12,132 bases of DNA. Origin: Alphaproteobacteria bacterium (lineage in GTDB: Bacteria; Pseudomonadota; Alphaproteobacteria; CACIAM-22H2). Below the pieces are notes generated by a model, which was not told the DNA's origin, did not search any database, and saw nothing but the letters and a program-made list of their open reading frames with translations. Position 1 is the stretch's first letter; the number at the start of each line of letters is the position of its first letter. The DNA lies in assembly GCA_016869415.1 (NCBI GenBank), contig VGEI01000071.1, forward strand, positions 1 through 12,132. Reading direction: 5' to 3'. A program made the position numbers and the translations under genes. Shown here piece by piece: positions 5,340 through 12,132 of this stretch.

Positions 5340-6410
5340 ATGGAGTTCGGCGTTCAATTCTTTCCTGACATCGGGCCAAAGGTGAAGGCGGCCGAGGCGT
5401 ATTTTCGCGAATGCCTGGCGATCGTCGACGAGGCTGATGCTCTGAACTACACGCATATCCGCACGGTCGAGCACTATTTCGAAGATTACGGCGGCTACAG
5501 CCCCAACCCCATCGTTTTCCTGACGGCGGCAGCGATGCGCTCCAAGCGCGCCCGGCTGATCACTGGTGCTGTCCTGCCGGTGTTCAACAACCCGCTCAAG
5601 CTCGCCGGCGAGATCGGCATGCTCGACGCGATCTCCGGCGGGCGGCTGGAGGTCGGTTTTGCGCGTGCCTTCCTGCCGCATGAATTCAGCCGCTTCGGTG
5701 TGTCACCCGACGAAAGCCGCGACCGTTTCAGCGAGGGCATGGAACAGGTTCGCCTGCTGCTCGAAGGGGAGAAGGTCAGTCACACGGGCCGCTTCCACGG
5801 CTTCAAGGACGTCACTTCGCTGCCCCGTCCCACCCAGAGGCCACGCCCGCCGTTCTGGGTTGCCGCCCTGAGCACGCCGCAATCCTTTGAGGAGGCTGGC
5901 AAGGCTGGGCACTCCGTCATGGCTATCCCGTTGGCCGGCGGTAAGATGAAGGAGTTGGTCAATCTGTACCGCAACGCCTGGCGGACGGCCGGTCATTCCG
6001 GCAACGGCCGTGTCATGCTGGCCTTTCACATGTTCTGCGCACCGACCCGCGCGGAGGCGGTCGAGGTGGCCCGCGAGCCGCTCAACCGCTACCTCAAGTC
6101 CCTGGTGACGGCGGCATCGGCCTGGACCGAGGGCATGAGCTCCAAGGACTATCCCGGTTACGACAAGATCATCGCCGGCCTCGCAGCCGAGACCTTCGAA
6201 TCGCAGGTCCAGAAAGGTGCGGCCTGGGTCGGATCACCTGAAGAAATCTGCGATCAGGTCGCGGCGTACGACGAAATGGTCGGCGGCTTCGAGATCGCCT
6301 CGCTGCAGGTGAATTTCAACACCATTCCGCTGGACGCGGCGCTGCGCTCGATGCGCCTGTTCGCCGAGAAGGTCATTCCGCGTTTCTCCACGGCGGCGCG
6401 GGCGGCCTGA
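5340..6410 (+). CDS. Luciferase-like flavin-dependent monooxygenase (oxygenase component)
   Basis: This 356-residue protein belongs to the bacterial luciferase-like (LLM) superfamily of TIM-barrel enzymes that use reduced FMN and O2 to oxygenate organic substrates. Visible marks are VEHYFEDYGGYSPNP (43-57), close to the EHHF segment around His44 of LuxA (here H45), LDAISGGRLEVGFARAF (95-111) and FWVAALS (172-178). Length is normal and there is no signal peptide, so it is cytoplasmic. The start is clear: ATG six bases after AAGGAG. The flavin reductase gene follows 15 bases downstream and should supply FMNH2, making a two-component monooxygenase like those used for sulfonates, chelators, pyrimidines or terpenes. 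The substrate cannot be told from sequence. The divergent MarR regulator suggests induction by the substrate or a related compound. Confidence 0.9.
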   Translation: MEFGVQFFPDIGPKVKAAEAYFRECLAIVDEADALNYTHIRTVEHYFEDYGGYSPNPIVFLTAAAMRSKRARLITGAVLPVFNNPLKLAGEIGMLDAISGGRLEVGFARAFLPHEFSRFGVSPDESRDRFSEGMEQVRLLLEGEKVSHTGRFHGFKDVTSLPRPTQRPRPPFWVAALSTPQSFEEAGKAGHSVMAIPLAGGKMKELVNLYRNAWRTAGHSGNGRVMLAFHMFCAPTRAEAVEVAREPLNRYLKSLVTAASAWTEGMSSKDYPGYDKIIAGLAAETFESQVQKGAAWVGSPEEICDQVAAYDEMVGGFEIASLQVNFNTIPLDAALRSMRLFAEKVIPRFSTAARAA

Positions 6411-6425
6411 CGGGGGATTCCGCGC

Positions 6426-7004
6426 GTGAACGCCGACGTCGTCCCTGCCGATGTCTTCAAGCTGGCGATGCGCCGGCTGGCCGCCGGCGTCACGATCATC
6501 ACCACCTGCCACAACGGCGAACGCGGCGGCCTGACGGCAACCGCGGTGTGCTCGCTCTCCGCCGATCCGCCGCAGCTCCTGGTCTGCGTCAACCGCAGCG
6601 CCCACGCCCATGACGTGATCAGGCGCGGCGCCAATCTCTGCGTCAACCTGCTGGCCCGCCGCCACAAGGCGCTGGCCGGCCGCTTCGCCGGCCAGATGAA
6701 GGGCGTGATGGGCGAGGAGCGCTTTCGCGCCGGACGCTGGACGACACTCAAGACCGGCGCCCCGGTACTCGACGACGCCCTGGCCAGCTTCGACTGCGTG
6801 ATCCGCGAGACCGTGGAGTCCTCGACACACACCATCTTCATCGGTCAGGTCGTCGACGTTCGGCTACGGGCCGAGGGCCATCCGCTGCTCTATGCCGGCG
6901 GTGCCTATGCCGGGCTGCAGGTCATCGCCGGCCGGCGCAAGCGCAGCGCGCCGGCCCCGGCGGTACGCCGGCCGGCCAAGCGCCGCAGCGAGAAACGGGC
7001 TTAG
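6426..7004 (+). CDS. Flavin reductase family protein (reductase component)
   Basis: This 192-residue protein has the split-barrel flavin reductase domain over about residues 8-166. It would use NAD(P)H to reduce FMN for the adjacent oxygenase. Motifs are GLTATAVCSLSADPPQLLVCV (35-55), the flavin-binding strand pair; NLCVNLLA (70-77); THTIFIGQVVDV (134-145), with the family histidine; and PLLYAGGAYAGL (153-164). After the domain comes a low-complexity basic tail (169-192) with 11 Arg/Lys in 24 residues, absent from most members I know. The start is GTG at 6426, with a purine run GGGGGA about ten bases upstream. It lies 15 bases after the monooxygenase stop, so the two are one transcript. Its stop overlaps the convergent TPR gene's stop by four bases. 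Confidence 0.9.
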   Translation: MNADVVPADVFKLAMRRLAAGVTIITTCHNGERGGLTATAVCSLSADPPQLLVCVNRSAHAHDVIRRGANLCVNLLARRHKALAGRFAGQMKGVMGEERFRAGRWTTLKTGAPVLDDALASFDCVIRETVESSTHTIFIGQVVDVRLRAEGHPLLYAGGAYAGLQVIAGRRKRSAPAPAVRRPAKRRSEKRA

Positions 7005-8323
7005 GACGCGAGCCGCGCCTCGAGGCTGCGGTTCAACCGGTTGTTCGGGCGTTGCCGCCGGCGCTCGGCCAGCAGCTCAGCCGCTACGGATTTCCGGCAG
7101 TCGGCCAGGGCGGCAAGGATCAGCATCTGCTCGAACAGATCGCGTTGGGCGTGGCTGCCGCCGATGGTGCGCAGAACGGCACGGCGCGGCAGCAACGCGT
7201 CGAGGGCGCGCCCATACTCTCCCCGGCGGCAATCGACCACAGCAGCGCAGAGCGCCGCGCCGATCTCATTCATGACCCGCGCCTGCGTATCTGTGCCGCC
7301 TGCAAATTGCTTGGCCGATGCGACGAAACGGTCGGCATTGCCGGGGTCTGCCGCCGCCAGCGCCAGCGCGAAATGGGCATCGGCAAAGACCAATGAGTGG
7401 TCGCCGATGCGCGCCACGCTCTGCTTCGCCAGCTCCGCCCAACGGTTGCCGACATCGATGCCGGCGGCTTCCAGGCGCCAAAGCAACGAGGTGGCGTTGC
7501 AGATATCGAGATACTCGGATGTCGATTCCGTGCGTACCTCGCGGTCGTAGAGCTCCAGCACACGCACGCCCTCGCCGCGCTCCAGGTAGAACAGGCAGCG
7601 ATGCCACGTCGTGTGGAAGCGGAAATTGTTACAGCCGGCAAGGCCGGGGATATGCCGATCGAGCCAGGTAACGCCTTCGTCGGTGCGGTCCTGCATCTCC
7701 AGTACATGCGCCACCGCATGTACCGCCCAGGCGTCCTGTGGATTGATCTCCACGGCGCGCCGTCCGGCGCGCTCGGCCGCCGCATAGTCGCCGCTCTCCT
7801 CTAGCCCGAAGGCGTGGCAGCCGAGCACGAAGCCATAACCGGGGACCGTGTCGTCCCAGCCGGGCAGCACGCGGGCGACCGAATCCCGCAGCTTCAGCGG
7901 ATCGCCGATGTAGAAGTTCCAGAAATGCGCCAAGCGGATGGCGAGAACGTCGCGTGGATGCTCGGCCAGTATGGCTTCCCAGTGCGCCAGTGCCCCTTCG
8001 GCATGGCCGGCGCACCAGGCCTTGAGCGCCGCCAGGTGCCGGCGCTCGCGCTCACTGACGCCGCGTTTGGCCGCTGCGGCTTCGGCCGCCGCCAGCGACT
8101 CCCGGGCCTTAGCGGCCAGCGGCTTGACGGCGAAGAGCAGTATGAAATAGCCGCGCGTCGTCAGGCTCAGCGGGCAATCGGGATCGAGGGCGAGCGCCTC
8201 CTTGAGCCGGTCGCCGGTGTCGGCGCGTAGACCCTGGTAGGCCGCCAATGTCGCGTCGAGAGCGGAGGCCGCCTCGGCGCTAGCGATAGTCACAGGAAGC
8301 CCGCGGCAATCCGCGTATTGCAT
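7001..8323 (-). CDS. Tetratricopeptide-repeat protein, TTC38 family
   Basis: This 440-residue soluble protein is built of helical TPR-like repeats and matches, from memory, the TTC38 family shared by bacteria and animals. The opening DCRGLPVTIASAEA and later SVARVLPGW (148-156), INPQDAWAVHAVAHVLEM (193-210), FHTTWHRCLFYLERGE (236-251), FADAHFALA (313-321) and GGSHAQRDLFEQ (388-399) line up in order with the human protein. Repeated histidines sit in two HxxxH pairs (H202/H206 and H237/H241). No signal peptide or membrane segment is seen. The family's function is not established; TPRs usually bind proteins. The ATG at 8321-8323 is chosen because it fits the family N-terminus; a GTG at 8330-8332, in frame three codons upstream, has the better-spaced GAGG. 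It is divergent from the dioxygenase gene and convergent with the flavin reductase gene. Confidence 0.85.
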   Translation of the reverse strand: MQYADCRGLPVTIASAEAASALDATLAAYQGLRADTGDRLKEALALDPDCPLSLTTRGYFILLFAVKPLAAKARESLAAAEAAAAKRGVSERERRHLAALKAWCAGHAEGALAHWEAILAEHPRDVLAIRLAHFWNFYIGDPLKLRDSVARVLPGWDDTVPGYGFVLGCHAFGLEESGDYAAAERAGRRAVEINPQDAWAVHAVAHVLEMQDRTDEGVTWLDRHIPGLAGCNNFRFHTTWHRCLFYLERGEGVRVLELYDREVRTESTSEYLDICNATSLLWRLEAAGIDVGNRWAELAKQSVARIGDHSLVFADAHFALALAAADPGNADRFVASAKQFAGGTDTQARVMNEIGAALCAAVVDCRRGEYGRALDALLPRRAVLRTIGGSHAQRDLFEQMLILAALADCRKSVAAELLAERRRQRPNNRLNRSLEARLAS

Positions 8324-8408
8324 GGGGCGCACCCTGCCTCAAACGCCGCGCTGTTCGCAAGCCGGCCGTTTTCCCGTACCATCGTGGGGCACAGACGTCG
8401 GAGCTCGC

Positions 8409-8921
8409 ATGCTTGCCGCCTTCAACCTGCAGAAATGGATCGACGATCACCGCGACGTGCTCAAGCCGCCGGTCGGAAACGCCCAGATCTTCGCCGACAG
8501 CGATTTCCTGGTGACAGTAGTCGGTGGCCCGAATCAGCGCACCGACTATCACGACGATCCGTTGGAGGAGTTCTTCTACCAGCTCAAGGGGAACATGGTG
8601 CTGCGGCTCTACGAGAGCGGCCGGCCGCGCGATATGCCGATCCGCGAGGGCGACATCTTCCTGCTGCCACCGCATGTGCGCCACTCGCCGCAGCGGCCGG
8701 AGCCGGGCAGTGTCGGGTTGGTGATCGAGCGGGCACGGCCTCAGGGCATGGTCGACGGCTTCGAATGGTATTGCCTGAGCTGCCACGGGCTGGTGCACCG
8801 GGTGGAGGTGCAGCTCAAGAGCATCGTCAAGGATCTGCCGCCGTTGTTCGAGCAGTTCTATGCGAGCCCCGAGCTGCGCAAATGCCGCAGCTGCGGCGTC
8901 GTGCATCCGGGGAAGGGCTAG
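8409..8921 (+). CDS. nbaC: 3-hydroxyanthranilate 3,4-dioxygenase
   Basis: This 170-residue cupin enzyme (EC 1.13.11.6) opens the ring of 3-hydroxyanthranilate to 2-amino-3-carboxymuconate semialdehyde in the kynurenine route from tryptophan to quinolinate and NAD, or in 2-nitrobenzoate breakdown. All known residues are present at a constant offset of three from the Cupriavidus enzyme: iron ligands H48, E54 and H92; substrate residues R44, R96 and E107; and the second, rubredoxin-like iron site C122, C125, C159 and C162. Length is typical. The ATG at 8409 has GGAG five bases upstream and gives the usual MLAAFNLQKWID opening; the in-frame extension to 8322 is rejected. No other kynurenine gene is in view. 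The 85-base gap to the divergent TPR gene shows no convincing promoter. The stop shares CTAG with the convergent livF stop. Confidence 0.96.
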   Translation: MLAAFNLQKWIDDHRDVLKPPVGNAQIFADSDFLVTVVGGPNQRTDYHDDPLEEFFYQLKGNMVLRLYESGRPRDMPIREGDIFLLPPHVRHSPQRPEPGSVGLVIERARPQGMVDGFEWYCLSCHGLVHRVEVQLKSIVKDLPPLFEQFYASPELRKCRSCGVVHPGKG

Positions 8922-9631
8922 CCCGCCACGCCGATCAGGTCGGCGAGTTTCTGCGGATCGTCGATCAGCGGCTTCGAAGGCCCATCATAGACCGACTGGC
9001 CGCGGTCGAGCACGATGGCGTTCTCGGCGAATTCGAGCGCCAGACGCGCATGCTGCTCAACCAGCACGATGGCCAGGCCGTCATCCTGGCGCAGCTTGCG
9101 GAAGGCGGCGATCAAGGAGTCGACGATCACTGGCGCCAGGCCTTCGAGCGGCTCGTCCATCAGCAACAGCGAGGGGTTGCCCATCAGGGCGCGGCCGACC
9201 GCCAGCATCTGCTGCTCGCCACCCGACAGCTGGTTGCCCATGTTGCGGCGGCGGTTGCCGAGCTGCGGAAAGAGCTCGAAGACACGCTCCATGGTCCAGC
9301 GCCCGCCGCTCGCGGCGCGCGCCGCCACGGTCAGGTTCTCGTCGACGGTGAGCGAGGGAAAGATCTCGCGCTCCTGCGGCACGTAGCCGATGCCGAGCAG
9401 GGCCCGCCGATAGGTAGCGAGAGCCTCGATCGCCTGCCCGTTGAAGGCGATCGAGCCGGCATGGCGGGTGGTGTGGCCCATGACCGTGGCCAGCAGCGTC
9501 GTCTTGCCCACTCCGTTGCGGCCGAGCACGGCCAGCGTGCCACCGGCGGCCAGCGACAGTGACACGTCTTCCAGCACCACGGTCTCGCCGTAGCCGGCCG
9601 ATACGCCGCGGAAGCTCAGGCTCTCAGCCAT
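8918..9631 (-). CDS. livF: Branched-chain amino acid-type ABC transporter ATPase LivF
   Basis: This 237-residue ATP-binding subunit of a LIV/HAAT-class importer sits on the cytoplasmic side and pairs with LivG to power uptake. ATPase motifs are complete: Walker A GRNGVGKTT (37-45), Q-loop Q86 in VPQERE, signature LSGGEQQ (135-141), Walker B LLLMDE (155-160) followed by PLEGLAP, and switch histidine H194. The compact size and EREIFPSLTVDENL are typical of LivF rather than LivG. Its ATG (9629-9631) lies inside the end of livG, overlapping by 8 bases, so translation is coupled. It is the last liv gene in the transcript. Substrate choice is made by the periplasmic binding protein, which is outside the window, so transport of other compounds such as aromatic acids or amides cannot be excluded. 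Confidence 0.93.
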   Translation of the reverse strand: MAESLSFRGVSAGYGETVVLEDVSLSLAAGGTLAVLGRNGVGKTTLLATVMGHTTRHAGSIAFNGQAIEALATYRRALLGIGYVPQEREIFPSLTVDENLTVAARAASGGRWTMERVFELFPQLGNRRRNMGNQLSGGEQQMLAVGRALMGNPSLLLMDEPLEGLAPVIVDSLIAAFRKLRQDDGLAIVLVEQHARLALEFAENAIVLDRGQSVYDGPSKPLIDDPQKLADLIGVAG

Positions 9632-10376
9632 GGTCGCGCTCGCCGAGATAGACTTCGCGCACCCGCGCGTCGGCCGCGATCTCCGCCGGCGTACCTTCGA
9701 CCAGCACGGCGCCCTGCACCAGCACGGTGATTTTCTTGGCGAAGCGGAAGACCAACTCCATGTCGTGCTCGATGATCAGCACCGCAATGTCGCCGGGCAG
9801 CTGCTCGATGACGCTCAGGATGATTTCCGTCTCGGTCGAGGGCACGCCCGCTGCCGGTTCGTCGAGCAGCAGCACCGAGGGCTTAAGACCGAGCGCGATG
9901 GCGATCTCGACCAGACGCTGCTTGCCGTAGGGCAGCTCCTTCACAGGCAGCAACGCGTCTGCGCCGAGCCGCAGACGCTCGAGCAGCGAATAAGCCTCCT
10001 CGACCAGACCGCGATGCGATCCCGCATAACGGAACATGTCAGCGGCCTTGCCGTGGTGCTCGCTGACCGCCATGACGACGTTCTCCAGCACCGACAGGCC
10101 CTTGAACAGGGTGTTGATCTGGAAGGTACGTCCGAGGCCACGCTTCACCCGGCCGGCCTGCGGCATGCGGGTGATGTCCTCTCCGCCGAGCAGAATCTGG
10201 CCGGCTGAGGGTGCGAGCCGGCCGGTGATCAAGTTGATGAACGTCGTCTTGCCGGCGCCATTGGGACCGATCAGGGCATAGCGGGCGCCGGGTACTAGGG
10301 AGAAGTTGATGTCGTTGGCAACCGGGAGGGCGCCGAAGCTCTTCTTCAGGCCGACGGTCTGCAGCGCTGGAGTCAT
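9624..10376 (-). CDS. livG: Branched-chain amino acid-type ABC transporter ATPase LivG
   Basis: This 250-residue partner ATPase of LivF has Walker A GPNGAGKTT (37-45), Q-loop Q86 in GRTFQ, signature LPYGKQR (148-154; LivG proteins normally have LSYG or LPYG here), Walker B VLLLDEP (168-174) and switch H204. The C-terminal GTPAEIAADARVREVYLGE is the usual LivG ending. After Walker B the sequence reads AAGVPSTET instead of the commoner AAGLNPTET, a variant I believe occurs in other alphaproteobacteria. The ATG (10374-10376) overlaps the livM stop as ATGA, a standard coupling arrangement. It forms the importer with LivF, LivM and LivH. Confidence 0.94.
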   Translation of the reverse strand: MTPALQTVGLKKSFGALPVANDINFSLVPGARYALIGPNGAGKTTFINLITGRLAPSAGQILLGGEDITRMPQAGRVKRGLGRTFQINTLFKGLSVLENVVMAVSEHHGKAADMFRYAGSHRGLVEEAYSLLERLRLGADALLPVKELPYGKQRLVEIAIALGLKPSVLLLDEPAAGVPSTETEIILSVIEQLPGDIAVLIIEHDMELVFRFAKKITVLVQGAVLVEGTPAEIAADARVREVYLGERDHG

Positions 10377-11371
10377 GACTTCCTCCGCACCCAGCTCAGC
10401 GCCTGGTCGATCAACCCGAGAATGCCGCCACGGGCAAACATGACCACGAGGACGAGCAGCATGCCGATCCAGAAATACCAGAACACCGGGTCGGCCTTGG
10501 CCAGCTCGTCCTTGGCGATCATGAAGACGGCGGCACCGATGAAGGCTCCATAGAGCCGGCCGATACCACCGAGGACCAGCATGATGACGATCTCGCCCGA
10601 GCGCTCGAAGCTCAGCACGCTCAAGCCGACGAACTGCGTGGTCTGGGTGAGCAGGGCGCCGGCCAGGCCGGCGAGTGCTGCCGAGATCGCATAGATGGTG
10701 ACCAGGCGGCGGCGCACCGGCGTGCCGATGGCGTGCATGCGCGTGATGTTCTCGCGGATGCCGGTCAGCGAGCGGCCGAAGGGCGAATGCACGAGAAGCC
10801 GGGCGAAGAGCCAGACGAGGAACAGGACAATCGCCGAGTAGACGTAGGCCGTGCGGCCGAACATGTCGAAGCGGAACTGGCCGAAGATCTGCTGCATGGA
10901 GATGCCCTGCAGTCCGTCAGCGCCGCCAGTGATGAAGCCGGCCTTGTTGGCGGTCTCCTGGATCAGGAAGACGATGGCCAGGGTAAGCATGAGCAAGGTC
11001 AGGCCGTGCGTGCGCAGGATGATCAGACCGGAGATCAGGCCGATGATCCCCGCCGCGACCGTCGCCACCACGAGGCCGGAAAGGGGCTCGCCGGTGACGT
11101 GGATGGCATAGATGCCGGCGGTATAGGCGCCGACGCCGAAGAAGGCGGCATGGCCGAGGGTGATGATGCCGGCGTAGCCGAGGATCAGGTCGAGCGACAG
11201 CGCGAACAGGATCATGATCAGAACCTGGCTGCCGAGCGGCAGGTAGCCGGGCAGCAGGAAATAGGTGCCGATCACAGCCAGCCAGGGGAGCAGCTCCAGC
11301 GGATGCAGCCGGTGGCGGCGGACCAGCTGCTCGGTCGGCGAGATCGGGGATGACGGGTCCGGGCGGAACAA
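10373..11371 (-). CDS. livM: Branched-chain amino acid-type ABC transporter permease LivM
   Basis: This 332-residue inner-membrane permease has about eight to ten hydrophobic segments. Family marks include LILGYAGIITLGHAAFFGVGAY (62-83), ITGGADGLQGI (147-157) and GGIGRLYGAFIGAAVF (273-288), the last facing the ATPases. An N-terminal hydrophilic stretch of about 28 residues precedes the first membrane segment. The start is the least certain point: TTG at 11369-11371 is the first start-type codon after the livH stop (4-base gap), and no ATG or GTG occurs before the membrane region. A purine-rich GGGCGGG lies upstream. The stop overlaps the livG start by four bases. Confidence 0.92.
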   Translation of the reverse strand: MFRPDPSSPISPTEQLVRRHRLHPLELLPWLAVIGTYFLLPGYLPLGSQVLIMILFALSLDLILGYAGIITLGHAAFFGVGAYTAGIYAIHVTGEPLSGLVVATVAAGIIGLISGLIILRTHGLTLLMLTLAIVFLIQETANKAGFITGGADGLQGISMQQIFGQFRFDMFGRTAYVYSAIVLFLVWLFARLLVHSPFGRSLTGIRENITRMHAIGTPVRRRLVTIYAISAALAGLAGALLTQTTQFVGLSVLSFERSGEIVIMLVLGGIGRLYGAFIGAAVFMIAKDELAKADPVFWYFWIGMLLVLVVMFARGGILGLIDQALSWVRRKS

Positions 11372-11375
11372 GGAT

Positions 11376-12132
11376 CTAGGCCCGCCCGAAAAGGCCGTTC
11401 GGCCGCCACAGTAAGAGGCCGATCATGGCAACGAAGATGAAGAAGGCGCCGAACTCGGGGACAAGGTACTTGCACGCCGTGTCCCCGACACCCAGGAAGA
11501 GGGCGGCGATGAAGGGGCCGCGGATCGAGCCGAGTCCGCCGACCGCGACGACCATGAGGAAGTAGACGAGATACTCGAAGGCATAGGTCGGCTCGACGGC
11601 GAGGATGTCGGCGCCGAGCCCGCCGCCTAGGGCGGCAAGGCCCGAGCCCAGTGCGAAGGTCAGGGTAAACAATCGTCCGGTGTTGATGCCGAGCGATTCA
11701 GCCATGCGCCGGTTGTCGACGGCGGCACGGATCTGGGCGCCGAAATTGGTGCGCTCGATGCCGAGCCATAGGGCAGCAATGAGTGCGAGGCTGGTGACGA
11801 TGAGAAACGTGCGATAGGTCGGAAAGACCCGAAAGCCGAGATCGATCTGGCCGCGCAATATTTCCGGCAACAGCATGCGCTGCGGCAGTGGGCCCCACAC
11901 GTAGCGGACCACGGCGACCGCCATGAAGATCAGGCCGATGGTGAACAGAACCTGCTCGAGCTCGCCGGCGCCGTAGAGACGGGAATAGAGAGTGCGCTCC
12001 AGAGCAACGCTGATCAGGGCGACGGCGACAGCGGCAAAGACCAGGGCGACGCCGAAGGGCACGCCATAGTCGTTCATCATCGTGGTGGTCAGGTACCCGC
12101 CGGCCATGGCGAAGACGCCGTGGGCAAGATTG
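11376..12132 (-). CDS. livH: Branched-chain amino acid-type ABC transporter permease LivH (partial, N-terminus outside window)
   Basis: This is the C-terminal 251 residues of a LIV-class inner-membrane permease. The first visible residues, NLAHGVFAMAGGYL, match the conserved NFAHGxFxMxGAY segment that follows the first membrane spans, so about 30-45 residues lie beyond the right edge. The ATG at 12105-12107 is therefore internal and not the start. Further marks are NRRMAESLGINTGRLF, GLAALGG and VGGLGSIRGPFIAALFLG, the last the cytoplasmic loop that contacts the ATPases. It is the first of the liv genes seen; a livK-type binding protein gene and the promoter are expected upstream, outside the window. 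Confidence 0.94.
   Translation of the reverse strand, partial: NLAHGVFAMAGGYLTTTMMNDYGVPFGVALVFAAVAVALISVALERTLYSRLYGAGELEQVLFTIGLIFMAVAVVRYVWGPLPQRMLLPEILRGQIDLGFRVFPTYRTFLIVTSLALIAALWLGIERTNFGAQIRAAVDNRRMAESLGINTGRLFTLTFALGSGLAALGGGLGADILAVEPTYAFEYLVYFLMVVAVGGLGSIRGPFIAALFLGVGDTACKYLVPEFGAFFIFVAMIGLLLWRPNGLFGRA

Noticed and set aside
5128..5379. Upstream extension of marR
   Set aside because: It covers the divergent promoter region and part of the monooxygenase gene; MarR proteins do not need it.
8318..9562. 414-codon plus-strand ORF across nbaC and livF
   Set aside because: It is out of frame with the dioxygenase and antisense to the LivF ATPase motifs; no domain is recognisable.
9630..11353. 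Plus-strand ORFs opposite livG and livM
   Set aside because: They are His-, Gln- and Asp-rich antisense shadows of clear transporter genes.
1..12132. CRISPR arrays, insertion sequences, tRNA genes or phage/defence genes
   Set aside because: No regularly spaced repeats, terminal inverted repeats with a transposase, cloverleaf or defence-type domain was seen on either strand.

Overview
The window is high-GC, gene-dense DNA that reads like an alphaproteobacterial chromosome, probably of the Rhodospirillales type. That placement is inferred from three things: strong G/C preference at third codon positions, a stand-alone receiver protein ending in a repeated GP(D/E)RR motif, and a compact livHMGF cluster. 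No rRNA, tRNA, insertion sequence, phage gene or CRISPR array was seen. Thirteen protein genes are called, two of them cut by the window edges.

Layout, left to right. (1) 1-888, minus: N-terminal part of a cytoplasmic molybdenum S/N-oxide reductase of the BisC/DorA/TorA family. (2) 1148-2185, plus: a two-gene unit of a CheY-like receiver whose phospho-acceptor Asp is Glu, followed by an Hpt-like helical protein whose phospho-acceptor His position is Leu. (3) 2222-2515, minus: a small protein of unknown function. (4) 2722-3435, plus: alanyl-tRNA editing protein AlaX, behind a leader with two short hairpins. (5) 3439-5127, minus: a three-gene unit of a MarR-family regulator, a small exported protein and a secreted von Willebrand A (DUF1194) protein. 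(6) 5340-7004, plus, divergent from marR: a luciferase-like flavin-dependent monooxygenase and a flavin reductase, which look like the two halves of a two-component oxygenase. The shared control region has several palindromes. (7) 7001-8323, minus: a TPR protein of the TTC38 family. (8) 8409-8921, plus: 3-hydroxyanthranilate 3,4-dioxygenase with every known iron and substrate residue. (9) 8918-12132, minus: livF, livG, livM and a partial livH, four parts of a branched-chain-amino-acid-type ABC importer. The substrate-binding protein is not in view.

The genes are tightly packed. Three convergent junctions (3433-3441, 7001-7004, 8918-8921) overlap by 4 bases or leave only 3 bases, with no room for ordinary terminators. 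The liv genes overlap or nearly touch, as expected for one translationally coupled transcript.

Most of the window is ordinary metabolism and transport. The best candidates for something undescribed are the receiver/Hpt-like pair in which both phosphotransfer residues appear to be missing, the conserved histidine pattern in the TTC38-family protein, and the MarR-controlled divergent locus linking an oxygenase of unknown substrate to two exported proteins. All assignments rest on reading motifs by eye and remembered family features; no database search was run.
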